From: Acidimicrobiaceae bacterium
GTDB taxonomy: Bacteria > Actinomycetota > Acidimicrobiia > Acidimicrobiales > RAAP-2
Length of the DNA stretch: 64,000 nt
Assembly (NCBI GenBank): GCA_003138855.1
Contig: PLHF01000080.1
Span: 40,653-104,652, forward strand
Direction of reading: 5' to 3'
A program made the translations under genes and the position numbers. Shown here in pieces: positions 1-7,551 of this stretch (position 1 is the first letter of the stretch; each line of letters starts with the position of its first letter). The notes under the pieces were generated by a model. The model was given only the letters and a program-made list of their open reading frames with translations, ran no database searches and had not been told where the DNA came from.

Positions 1-552
1 TTCATCTGCGGCGGGGCCTTCGCCGGGGTCGACACGATCATCGAGAGCCGTATCGGCCGCAAGGGGATGGGCTTCCGCGCCGAGGTGCGCAAGGCGTCCG
101 AGCGGGACGACTCCGAGCTGCTCCGCCACGTGCTCCCCGAAGACCTGATGAAGTTCGGGCTGATCCCCGAGTTCATCGGCCGACTGCCGGTGGTGGGGGC
201 GGTCTCCCACCTCTACAAGGAGGCGCTCATCCGCATCCTGGTCGAGCCGAAGAACGCACTGACCCGCCAGTACAAGAGGGTCTTCGAACTCGACCAGGTC
301 GAACTCGAGCTGACCGACGACGCCCTCGAGGCGGTGGCCGAACAGGCGCTGCTGCGGGGGACCGGGGCCAGGGGGTTGCGCGCCATCCTCGAGGAGGTCC
401 TCCTCGAGGTCATGTACGACCTGCCGAGCCGGACCGACATCTCCAAGTGCGTCGTGGACCGTGCCGTGGTGCTCGACAAGGTGCATCCGACCCTGGTGCC
501 GCTGAACAGTCCTCCGGCCAAGTCCACCCGAAGCCGCAGGGCCGCCTCCTAG
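1..552 (+). CDS. clpX: ATP-dependent Clp protease ATP-binding subunit ClpX (3' end only)
   Basis: The frame is open from base 1 and ends with TAG at 550-552, giving the last 183 residues. It starts inside the AAA+ module with FICGGAFAG and RIGRKG, continues through [14 protein letters not shown], and has the sensor-2 stretch [21 protein letters not shown]. These are very characteristic of ClpX, the unfoldase that feeds substrates to ClpP. ClpX is usually about 420 residues, so the zinc-binding domain, Walker A and Walker B lie outside the window. The C-terminal tail ends in a short basic RSRRAAS. folC follows after a 69-base gap. Confidence 0.96.
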   Translation, partial: FICGGAFAGVDTIIESRIGRKGMGFRAEVRKASERDDSELLRHVLPEDLMKFGLIPEFIGRLPVVGAVSHLYKEALIRILVEPKNALTRQYKRVFELDQVELELTDDALEAVAEQALLRGTGARGLRAILEEVLLEVMYDLPSRTDISKCVVDRAVVLDKVHPTLVPLNSPPAKSTRSRRAAS

Positions 553-621
553 GGACCCTCGCCCGGAACGAGCCCGCGGGCCGACGGCTGGCCCGGCCTG
601 CTGGATCCTGCAGATGCAATC

Positions 622-1941
622 GTGAACTTCGACGATCTTCCCGTCGCCCTCGACTGGCTCGACTCGCACATCAACTTCGAGTCGGCCATGCCGTCACGCA
701 GGTCGCTCCCCACCCTCGACCGGATGCGCGAGCTGATGGGCCTGCTGGGAGATCCCCAGACCGCCTACCGGTCCGTGCACATCACCGGAACCAATGGCAA
801 GGGCTCCACCGCGGCAATGGTCACGGCGCTGCTCGGCGGCCAGGGGTTGTCGGTCGGCACCTATACCAGCCCCAACCTGGCCCGGGTGAACGAGCGGATC
901 TCGCGGAACGGGGTGCCCATTGACGACGGCGCCTTTGTCGAGGTGCTCGAGTCGCTGGCCCGGCTGGAGGAGCTGATGGGGGACCGGCCAACCCGGTTCG
1001 AGCTGCTGACGGCGGCAGCCCTCGCCTGGTTCGCCGACGAAGCCGTCGACGTGGCCGTCGTGGAGGTCGGCCTCGGCGGCCGGTGGGACTGCACCAACGT
1101 GGTCGACGGGGACGTGGCCGTCGTGACCAACATCAGCTTCGACCACACCGAGGTACTCGGCCCGACGCTCGAGGACATCGCCCGCGACAAGTCGGGGATC
1201 TTCAAGCCGGGGAGCAGGGTGGTCATCGGCGAGTCCGACCCCACCCTGGTAGCGCTGCTCCGGGAGGCAGCGCTCCGGGCCGGGGCGTCCGAGGTCTGGG
1301 TCCGGGGGCAGGAGTTCGGCTGCACCGCCAACCGACTGGCGGTAGGTGGGCGCCTGATCGACCTCCGCACCCCGCGTGCCGCCTACGGCGAGCTGCTGCT
1401 CCCGCTCCATGGCGCCCATCAAGGGGACAATGCGTCCTGCGCCCTGGCTGCCGTCGAGGCGTTCTTCGGTGCCCCGGTGCACGAGGACGTGGTCGCCGAG
1501 GCCCTGGCAGGGGTGCGGGTGCCCGGTCGCCTCGAGGTGATCGGCCGCCATCCGCTGGTGGTGGTGGACGGCGCCCACAATGCCGCCGGCATGGTGGTCC
1601 TGGCCCGCTCGCTGGTCGAGGAGTTCAACGTCGACGGCGACGCAGTGGCCGTCGTCGGCATGCTGTCAGGCCGCGATCCGGCGGCGATGCTCGAGGCCCT
1701 GCTGACCGCCGGGATCCGGTCGATCGTGGCCTGCGCCCCGGCCTCCCCGCGTGCCCTGCCGGCCGAGGTGGTGGCCGAGGCCGCTGCCGGTCTGGGGATG
1801 GGGGTCACCTTGTCCGAATCCCCCGCCGAGGCGGTGCGCCTGGCGGTCGACCGGGCCGGGCCGGACGACCGCATCGTCGTGTGCGGTTCCCTCTACGTGG
1901 TGGCGGATGCGCGGCGCCTGTTGGTCCACGACACGGTGTGA
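622..1941 (+). CDS. folC: Bifunctional folylpolyglutamate synthase / dihydrofolate synthase
   Basis: Mur-ligase-type ATP-dependent enzyme that adds L-glutamate to dihydropteroate or folates in the cytoplasm. The 439-residue product has the FolC P-loop ITGTNGKGST near residue 53-62, the motif VEVGLGGRWDCTNVV, SFDHTEVLG, and the late DGAHN motif of the glutamate-ligase domain. Length matches the family. GTG at 622 is chosen because it directly precedes the conserved N-terminal helix, which contains LDWLDSHINFE. No clear Shine-Dalgarno sequence or promoter box is visible upstream. It sits between clpX and ndk, an order common in actinobacteria. Confidence 0.94.
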   Translation: MNFDDLPVALDWLDSHINFESAMPSRRSLPTLDRMRELMGLLGDPQTAYRSVHITGTNGKGSTAAMVTALLGGQGLSVGTYTSPNLARVNERISRNGVPIDDGAFVEVLESLARLEELMGDRPTRFELLTAAALAWFADEAVDVAVVEVGLGGRWDCTNVVDGDVAVVTNISFDHTEVLGPTLEDIARDKSGIFKPGSRVVIGESDPTLVALLREAALRAGASEVWVRGQEFGCTANRLAVGGRLIDLRTPRAAYGELLLPLHGAHQGDNASCALAAVEAFFGAPVHEDVVAEALAGVRVPGRLEVIGRHPLVVVDGAHNAAGMVVLARSLVEEFNVDGDAVAVVGMLSGRDPAAMLEALLTAGIRSIVACAPASPRALPAEVVAEAAAGLGMGVTLSESPAEAVRLAVDRAGPDDRIVVCGSLYVVADARRLLVHDTV

Positions 1942-1998
1942 GTCGGCCCCACGTGGCTGTCGGGGCCATCGCGTCGACCTCCGCCCGGGTCACGGGGT

Positions 1999-2027
1999 CT
2001 GACAGGGTGCGAGCGGTCGGCTAGCCT
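1999..2027 (+). promoter_or_regulatory. Promoter of ndk, probably leaderless
   Basis: A -35 like box CTGACA (1999-2004) is followed by a 17-bp spacer and a -10 like box TAGCCT (2022-2027). The GTG of ndk is at 2037, nine bases after the -10, so transcription should start at or next to the start codon. No Shine-Dalgarno sequence precedes ndk. Both boxes and spacing are seen directly; use in vivo is inferred. Confidence 0.6.
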
Positions 2028-2036
2028 GCCTCGCTC

Positions 2037-2447
2037 GTGGGACGAACACTTGTCATCGCCAAGCCCGACGCGGTCGAACGCGGCCTTGCCGGGGAGATCA
2101 TCGGCCGGATCGAGCGCAAGGGCCTGCGCCTGGTCGCAGCCGAGCTGCGGACCATCACCGAGGAGGTGGCGGGCCGGCACTACGAAGAGCACCAGGGCAA
2201 GCCCTTCTTCGGCGAGCTGGTGCTGTTCATCACCCGGTCGCCGGCGCTGGTGATGGTGGTGGAAGGCCCTGACGACACCTACAAGATGGTGCGCAACCTG
2301 ATGGGCGCCACCAACCCGGTGGATGCCGCGCCCGGCACGATCCGGGGCGACCTCGCCCTCGAGATGGGTGAGAACCTGGTGCACGGATCGGACTCCACGG
2401 AGTCGGCGGCACGGGAGATCGAGATCTTCTTCCCGGGCCTGGACTGA
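2037..2447 (+). CDS. ndk: Nucleoside diphosphate kinase
   Basis: Transfers the gamma-phosphate of ATP to nucleoside diphosphates through a phospho-histidine. The 136-residue protein begins with the typical [15 protein letters not shown] and carries the active-site segment ENLVHGSDS, with the catalytic histidine at about residue 116, plus a late EIEIFFP. Length is exactly that of the family. GTG at 2037 is used; it lies nine bases after a -10 box, so the mRNA is probably leaderless. Confidence 0.97.
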   Translation: MGRTLVIAKPDAVERGLAGEIIGRIERKGLRLVAAELRTITEEVAGRHYEEHQGKPFFGELVLFITRSPALVMVVEGPDDTYKMVRNLMGATNPVDAAPGTIRGDLALEMGENLVHGSDSTESAAREIEIFFPGLD

Positions 2448-2477
2448 TCGAGTCTGGCCCGAACGGGCCCATGCCCT

Positions 2478-2580
2478 CGGCAGCCGGCCGGGCCGGCTGC
2501 CGGCGGGACGGACCATTCTCGGGGTCTGCACCATCCCTGAGCTGCACTCGGACCCCCTCCGCGCCGAGCGGACGGAGGGG
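2478..2580 (+). repeat. Two GC-rich hairpins downstream of ndk
   Basis: A 12-bp inverted repeat (2478-2489 with 2491-2502) and an 8-bp inverted repeat (2554-2561 with 2573-2580, 11-base loop) lie between ndk and mreB. Neither is followed by a T tract, so they may stabilise the ndk mRNA 3' end or act as weak or factor-assisted termination sites. The remaining bases of this 275-bp gap hold the mreB promoter and a possible upstream ORF. Confidence 0.4.
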
Positions 2581-2585
2581 CGACC

Positions 2586-2614
2586 TTGTGCGCACCCGCC
2601 GATTCCCGTAGCCT
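2586..2614 (+). promoter_or_regulatory. Probable promoter of the mreB operon
   Basis: The -10 box TAGCCT (2609-2614) is identical to that of ndk. It is preceded, with a 17-bp spacer, by TTGTGC (2586-2591), a partial match to TTGACA. An ATG lies ten bases after the -10 box at 2625, opening a short ORF, while the mreB start is 108 bases downstream. Confidence 0.5.
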
Positions 2615-2624
2615 GAGGGGCCAT

Positions 2625-2672
2625 ATGCCGCTTGCAACGAAGCACGAGTGCAGCGGAGCCCAGGTGTGGTGA
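2625..2672 (+). CDS. Possible 15-codon upstream ORF (leader peptide) before mreB
   Basis: ATG at 2625 opens a 15-codon frame (MPLATKHECSGAQVW) ending in TGA at 2670-2672, fifty bases before mreB. It starts ten bases after a -10 like box, so it could be translated from a leaderless transcript. It has no run of one amino acid's codons that would suggest classical amino-acid attenuation. It could equally be a chance ORF in the 5' UTR. Confidence 0.25.
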   Translation: MPLATKHECSGAQVW

Positions 2673-2722
2673 CACGCACCCGCGACGTCCCTACCCACTA
2701 CTGACGGAGGAGTGCATCTCTG

Positions 2723-3754
2723 ATGCGCGACAATGGATTTTCTCTTCTCGGCCGCGACATGGCGGTCGACCTTGGCACCGCCAACACCCTGGTGTACGTC
2801 CGCGGCCGGGGTATCGTCCTGAACGAGCCCTCGGTGGTCGCCGTCAACGTCAAAGACGGCCGGCCGCTCGCCGTGGGGGCCGAGGCCAAGCGGATGATCG
2901 GTCGCACGCCGAGCCACATCCAGGCGATCCGGCCCCTGAAGGATGGCGTCATCGCCGACTTCGAGATCTGCGAGAAGATGCTGCGCTACTTCATCCACCG
3001 GGTGCACCAGCGCCGCTTCGCCAAGCCCCGCATGGTCATCTGCGTCCCCTCGGGGATCACCGGGGTCGAGCAGCGTGCGGTGATGGAGGCAGCCGAGTAC
3101 GCCGGTGCCCGCAAGGCCTACATCATCGAGGAGCCCATGGCCGCGGCCATCGGCGCCGGGCTGCCCGTGCACGAGCCGACCGGCAATATGGTGGTGGACA
3201 TCGGCGGTGGCACCACCGAGGTGGCTGTCATTTCGCTGGGCGGCATCGTCACCAGCCAGTCGATCCGTATCGGCGGCGACGAGCTCGATGAGGCGATCGT
3301 CTCCTTCGTCAAGAAGGAGTACAGCCTGGCCCTCGGGGAGAGGACCGCAGAGGAGATCAAGATCGCCCTTGGCTCCGCCTACGAGCTCGAAGAGGAGCTC
3401 CACGCGGAGATCCGCGGACGCGACCTGGTCACCGGGCTGCCCAAGACGGTGGTCATCTCAACCCAGGAGATCCGCAAGGCCATCGACGAGCCGGTCTCCG
3501 CCATCGTGGACGCCGTCAAGGTGACCCTCGACCGGACCCCGCCGGAGCTGGCGGCCGACATCATGGAGCAGGGCATCGTCCTGACCGGTGGCGGCGCACT
3601 GCTGCACGGTCTCGACAGCCGCCTGATGCAGGAGACCGGGATGCCGATCGTGGTGGCCCGTGATCCCCTGAACTGCGTCGCCATCGGCAGCGGGCAGTGC
3701 CTCGAGGAGTTCGACGCCCTCAAGCAGGTCCTCATCACCTCGTCGGCCCGCTGA
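2723..3754 (+). CDS. mreB: Rod shape-determining actin homologue MreB
   Basis: Bacterial actin that polymerises under the inner membrane and guides lateral peptidoglycan synthesis. The 343-residue product has the actin-fold phosphate-1 motif [14 protein letters not shown], the connect region with [13 protein letters not shown], the phosphate-2 motif [16 protein letters not shown], and the adenosine motif near [15 protein letters not shown] at 2723 follows a GGAGGAG at 2706-2712. It heads the cluster mreB-mreC-mreD-mrdA, all in one direction with short gaps. MreB is normally absent from coccoid actinobacteria, so its presence suggests a rod-shaped or filamentous cell. Confidence 0.97.
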   Translation: MRDNGFSLLGRDMAVDLGTANTLVYVRGRGIVLNEPSVVAVNVKDGRPLAVGAEAKRMIGRTPSHIQAIRPLKDGVIADFEICEKMLRYFIHRVHQRRFAKPRMVICVPSGITGVEQRAVMEAAEYAGARKAYIIEEPMAAAIGAGLPVHEPTGNMVVDIGGGTTEVAVISLGGIVTSQSIRIGGDELDEAIVSFVKKEYSLALGERTAEEIKIALGSAYELEEELHAEIRGRDLVTGLPKTVVISTQEIRKAIDEPVSAIVDAVKVTLDRTPPELAADIMEQGIVLTGGGALLHGLDSRLMQETGMPIVVARDPLNCVAIGSGQCLEEFDALKQVLITSSAR

Positions 3755-3776
3755 CCGATCGGCAGGCAGCTCTCCT

Positions 3777-4616
3777 GTGGCGATGCCGCGGCGGTCCCGC
3801 CGCCCTCGCACCACCCTGCTGCTACTGGTCCTTGTCGCGGTCACCATCATCACCCTCGACGCCCGGGGGAGCTTCCACGTCATCACCTCGGGGCTGAAGT
3901 CGGTGGCCGCCGACGCCTTCGCCCCGGTGCGGTCCGGTGTCGACGACATCGTCGAGCCGATCGGGAGCTTCCTGGCCGGTTCGGTCCACTACGGAGCGGT
4001 CCGCCAGCAGAACCAGAAGCTCCAGGCCGAGATCGGCCAGCTCAAACAGCAGATCGCCTCGCAGGCCGACGCCGACCAGGCCATGCAGCAGCTCACCGCG
4101 CTGCTCAACCTGCCGTTCCTGGCCAACCTGCAGACGGTGCCGGCCGAGGTGACCGACTACGACATCAGTGACTTTGCCGCCACCGTCGACATCAGTGTGG
4201 GCCGGGCCGACGGGGTGCAGTTGAACATGCCGGTGGTCGGGGCCGGCGGACTGGTGGGCCTGGTGGTCCAGGCCAACCACGACACGGCGACGGTACGGCT
4301 GATCACCGACGGCCAGTCCTCGGTCGGGGTGCGCTACGGCCCCGCCCCGGGCTCGCTGGCGGTGCTCACCGGCGAGGGCTCGGGCAAGCCGCTCAGCGCC
4401 GACCTGGTACCGAACAACACCCCGCTCACCAAGGGCGAGCAGTTCGCGACCAGTGGGCTTCAGGGGGCCCTCTTCCCGCCGGGCATCCCCGTGGCCTCGG
4501 TGGTCACCGCCAGGACCGGAGCTACGGCGACACAGGAGTCCGTCGTCCTGCAACCTCTGGCCGACCTGGCCCACCTCCGGTACGTGTCGGTGGTGCTGTG
4601 GGGCCCGGCAGCATGA
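3777..4616 (+). CDS. mreC: Rod shape-determining protein MreC
   Basis: Bitopic membrane protein of the elongasome that links MreB to PBP2. The 279-residue protein has a basic N-terminus (PRRSRRPRT) followed by a single membrane helix at about residues 14-30, then a coiled coil rich in Q/E/K (around residues 78-105, QQNQKLQAEIGQLKQQI). The extracytoplasmic beta domain follows, containing VVGAGGLVGLVVQ and FATSGLQGALFPPGIPVASV, the typical MreC C-terminal signature. GTG at 3777 is preferred over the ATG two codons later; both give the same protein apart from two residues. Confidence 0.94.
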   Translation: MAMPRRSRRPRTTLLLLVLVAVTIITLDARGSFHVITSGLKSVAADAFAPVRSGVDDIVEPIGSFLAGSVHYGAVRQQNQKLQAEIGQLKQQIASQADADQAMQQLTALLNLPFLANLQTVPAEVTDYDISDFAATVDISVGRADGVQLNMPVVGAGGLVGLVVQANHDTATVRLITDGQSSVGVRYGPAPGSLAVLTGEGSGKPLSADLVPNNTPLTKGEQFATSGLQGALFPPGIPVASVVTARTGATATQESVVLQPLADLAHLRYVSVVLWGPAA

Positions 4617-4665
4617 CCCGCGGTGGCGTCGACCGCCGACGCCCCGCAGTGGAGCGGGCGGTCCG

Positions 4666-5202
4666 ATGACCCCACGCGACCTTGCCCGCGTCGCTCTGGT
4701 GGTGTTCGCCTTCGTCGTCGTCCAGCAGACCCTCGTGCTCGACCTCCGGGTCGGAGGCGTCCATCCGGACATCATGATCCTGCTGCCGATCGTGGCCGGC
4801 GTGGTCGGCGGTCCCAGTCGGGGCGCCACCATGGGTTTCGGGGCCGGCCTCGTGGCAGACCTCTTCCTTCCCACGCCCTTCGGCCTCTCCGCCCTGGTGG
4901 GGAGCTTGATCGGCTTCGCGGTGGGAGGGGCCGCGCTGGCCCTCGACCGTTCGGCATGGTGGCTCCCACCGGTGGCCGCGCTGGGTGGGAGCGCCCTCTA
5001 CGAGATGGCTTACGCCATGCTCGGATCCGTGCTGGGCCAACCGCAGATGCTCCACGTGGACCTGCTGCGCATCGTGGTGCTGGTGTCGGTGGTGAATGCC
5101 GTCCTCGCCCTACCCGCTCTGCGGTTGGTGTCCTGGGCGCTGCCCGAGGCCTCGACCGAGGGCATGCCGACGTCGGCCGTCGCCTCGGGCGTACTGCGAT
5201 GA
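4666..5202 (+). CDS. mreD: Rod shape-determining protein MreD
   Basis: Integral membrane component of the elongasome. The 178-residue product is almost entirely hydrophobic, with about five or six membrane segments, and the family-typical DLRVGGVHPDIMILLPI and GFGAGLVADLFLPTPFGLSAL. ATG at 4666 is chosen because the frame upstream of it is arginine/proline/tryptophan-rich shadow sequence overlapping mreC and not MreD-like. It lies 49 bases after mreC and in the same direction. Confidence 0.92.
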   Translation: MTPRDLARVALVVFAFVVVQQTLVLDLRVGGVHPDIMILLPIVAGVVGGPSRGATMGFGAGLVADLFLPTPFGLSALVGSLIGFAVGGAALALDRSAWWLPPVAALGGSALYEMAYAMLGSVLGQPQMLHVDLLRIVVLVSVVNAVLALPALRLVSWALPEASTEGMPTSAVASGVLR

Positions 5203-5257
5203 GGCAGTTCCAGGGGCGCGTCCGCTCCGGGCCAGATGCTTGGGATACTGGTCTCCC

Positions 5258-7495
5258 GTGAGCCGATCACTTCGCCATCCGTTCCGCGGCTCGCGGCGGT
5301 TCCTCCGCACGGAGTCCGACCGCCGTCCCAACCGCAAGAAGGTCAAGCAGCCGAAGATGCGCCAGAGCCGCTTCTCGGTGGAGGCGATGCTCGACGCGCC
5401 GGACACCACCGATTCCCGGCCCGGCCTGCGACTGCGCATCACCGGCCTGGTGGTGGTCGGCCTGTTCGCCCTGCTCGGGCTGCGATTGTGGACGCTGACG
5501 GTACTGCAGGCGCCGGCGGCCGCCCAGGCCGTCACGGCCAACCAGATCCGTGTGGTCTCGGTCGCCCCCACCCGGGGGCTCGTCCTCGACCGGTACGGGA
5601 ACCCGCTGGTGAACAACGTGGTCACCCAGCAGATCACCCTGTCCCGGGTGACCGCCCAACAGGATCCGGCGGTGGTCGGCCGGCTGGCGGCACTGATCGG
5701 CCAGACCACGACGCAGCTCGACGCCACCGTCGCCGACACCCGGTACAGCCTCTACAAGCCGGTGCCGGTCCTGTCCGACGCCCCGCTGTCCGACATCCTC
5801 TACATCAGGGAGCACCAGTCCGAGTTCCCCGGGGTGTCGTCGGTGCAGACCACCCAGCGCAACTATCCCCAGCTGGAGCTGCCCGGCCCAGCGCAGACCG
5901 GCTATCCGGCAGCCCAGACCCTGGGGTACGTGGGGACCATCAACGCCGCCGAGCTCAAGTCACGGGCGGCACAGGGGTACCAGGCCGGGGACGCCTTCGG
6001 CCAGTCGGGCCTCGAGTACCAGTACGAGTCGGAGCTGCGTGGCGTGCCGGGCCAGCAGCAGCTCGAGGTGAATCCGGTGGGTCAGGTGGTGGGCGCGCTG
6101 AAGACGACGCCGGCCGCGCCGGGCGACAACATCGTCACCAACATCGACACCAACCTCCAGCAGGTGGCCGACAACGCCCTGGCCACCCAGATCCTCACTC
6201 TCCGCAAGGGGCTCGATCCGCAGTGCAACAACAACACCGGGTGCTACCCGGCGGCCACCGGCGGCGCGGTGATCGTGATGAGCCCCCAGACCGGCGCCGT
6301 GTACGCCATGTCGTCCTACCCCACCTACAACCCGTCGATCTGGGTGGGGGGCATCACCACCGCCCAGTACGCGGCCCTGTCCGACCCGGCCAACAACGAG
6401 CCCCTGATCAACCGGGCCATCGGCGGCGTCTACACACCCGGGTCCACCTTCAAGCTCAACACCGCCACCGCCGCCCTCGGCTCGGGGCTGTGGACCCCGA
6501 ACGAGTTCTATGACGACTCGGGGACCTTCAAGATCCCCGGCTGCCAGTACAACAGCACGTCGTGCAACCTCCACAACAGCGAGGGCGACGGCGCGCTCGG
6601 CTCCCTCGACATCTCCACCGCGCTGACCGTGTCCAGCGACGACTTCTTCTACAACCTGGGCGCCCTCTTCTACGACCAGCGGGCCACGTACGGGCAGACC
6701 CCCATCCAGGACCAGGCGGCCCAGTACAGCCTGGGTGAGCTGACCGGGATCGACCTTCCCGGCGAGGTCCAGGGCCGGGTGGACAGCCAGGCCGAGCGGC
6801 TCAAGCTGCACGCGCTCAGCCCCACCGGGTTCCCCAACACCACCTGGTACACCGGTGACAACGTGCAGATGGCCTTCGGCCAGGGGGCCACGGCCATCAC
6901 CCCGATCGAGCAGGCCGTGGCCTACTCCACCTTCGCCAACGGCGGCACCCGCTACGCCCCCCAGGTGGCAGCGGCCATCGTCTCACCCTCGGGGCAGGTG
7001 GTGAAGCGCTTCACCCCACAGGTCACCGGGCACGTGAACCTCCCTCCGGCGACGTACCAGGCCCTGCTGGCCGGGTTCACCGGCGTGGTCCAGAACCCGA
7101 GGGGGACGGCTTACGGGACCTTCCAGGGCCTCAACTTCCCCGGCGGCCTGGCCGGCAAGACCGGCACCGCCGACACCGTCCCCGGCAAGGAGCCCACCGC
7201 CTGGTTCATCGGGTTCGGCCCCACGGCAAATCCTCAGTACGTGGTGGTCTGCGTCATCGACCAGGCCGGTTACGGCGCCACCGCGGCAGCACCGGTGGTG
7301 CGGGACATCTACAGCTACCTGGCCACCCATCCGGTCACCGCCCCGGGCATCCCCCCCGGGCAGCAGATCGTCCAGTCCACGGGCCCGATCCCGCTGCCGA
7401 CCACGGCTCCCGCGGCGCCCACGGCCCCCGCTGCGACGAAGACCACAACGACCACGGCGGCGGCCACCGCCTCCCCGGCGGGATCCGCCGGCTGA
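5258..7495 (+). CDS. mrdA: Penicillin-binding protein 2 (elongation transpeptidase)
   Basis: Class B PBP that cross-links lateral-wall peptidoglycan. The 745-residue protein has a basic cytoplasmic tail (residues 1-60), one membrane helix around residues 64-84, a dimerisation domain, and a transpeptidase domain with SxxK as STFK (Ser about 396), an SSDD segment where the second motif is expected, and KTG in GLAGKTGTAD (Lys about 634). The C-terminus is a Thr/Ala/Pro-rich tail. GTG at 5258 is used because the frame upstream overlaps mreD with shadow sequence. The usual downstream partner rodA is absent; a radical-SAM gene follows. Confidence 0.93.
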   Translation: MSRSLRHPFRGSRRFLRTESDRRPNRKKVKQPKMRQSRFSVEAMLDAPDTTDSRPGLRLRITGLVVVGLFALLGLRLWTLTVLQAPAAAQAVTANQIRVVSVAPTRGLVLDRYGNPLVNNVVTQQITLSRVTAQQDPAVVGRLAALIGQTTTQLDATVADTRYSLYKPVPVLSDAPLSDILYIREHQSEFPGVSSVQTTQRNYPQLELPGPAQTGYPAAQTLGYVGTINAAELKSRAAQGYQAGDAFGQSGLEYQYESELRGVPGQQQLEVNPVGQVVGALKTTPAAPGDNIVTNIDTNLQQVADNALATQILTLRKGLDPQCNNNTGCYPAATGGAVIVMSPQTGAVYAMSSYPTYNPSIWVGGITTAQYAALSDPANNEPLINRAIGGVYTPGSTFKLNTATAALGSGLWTPNEFYDDSGTFKIPGCQYNSTSCNLHNSEGDGALGSLDISTALTVSSDDFFYNLGALFYDQRATYGQTPIQDQAAQYSLGELTGIDLPGEVQGRVDSQAERLKLHALSPTGFPNTTWYTGDNVQMAFGQGATAITPIEQAVAYSTFANGGTRYAPQVAAAIVSPSGQVVKRFTPQVTGHVNLPPATYQALLAGFTGVVQNPRGTAYGTFQGLNFPGGLAGKTGTADTVPGKEPTAWFIGFGPTANPQYVVVCVIDQAGYGATAAAPVVRDIYSYLATHPVTAPGIPPGQQIVQSTGPIPLPTTAPAAPTAPAATKTTTTTAAATASPAGSAG

Positions 7496-7536
7496 GCCCG
7501 GGAGCGGGCCGGTCCCGATCCCCCCGACGGCCCGCC

Positions 7537-7542
7537 TAGGAT
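7537..7542 (+). promoter_or_regulatory. -10 box TAGGAT of the radical-SAM gene
   Basis: TAGGAT ends nine bases before the ATG at 7552. The same hexamer precedes obgE and proS at 6-8 bases, supporting a leaderless-type promoter. No good -35 box is seen. Confidence 0.4.
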
Positions 7543-7551
7543 GAAGGGGAG

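Noticed and set aside
2478-2580. Intrinsic terminator after ndk
   Set aside because: The hairpins are strong but lack a T tract, so they are listed only as inverted repeats.
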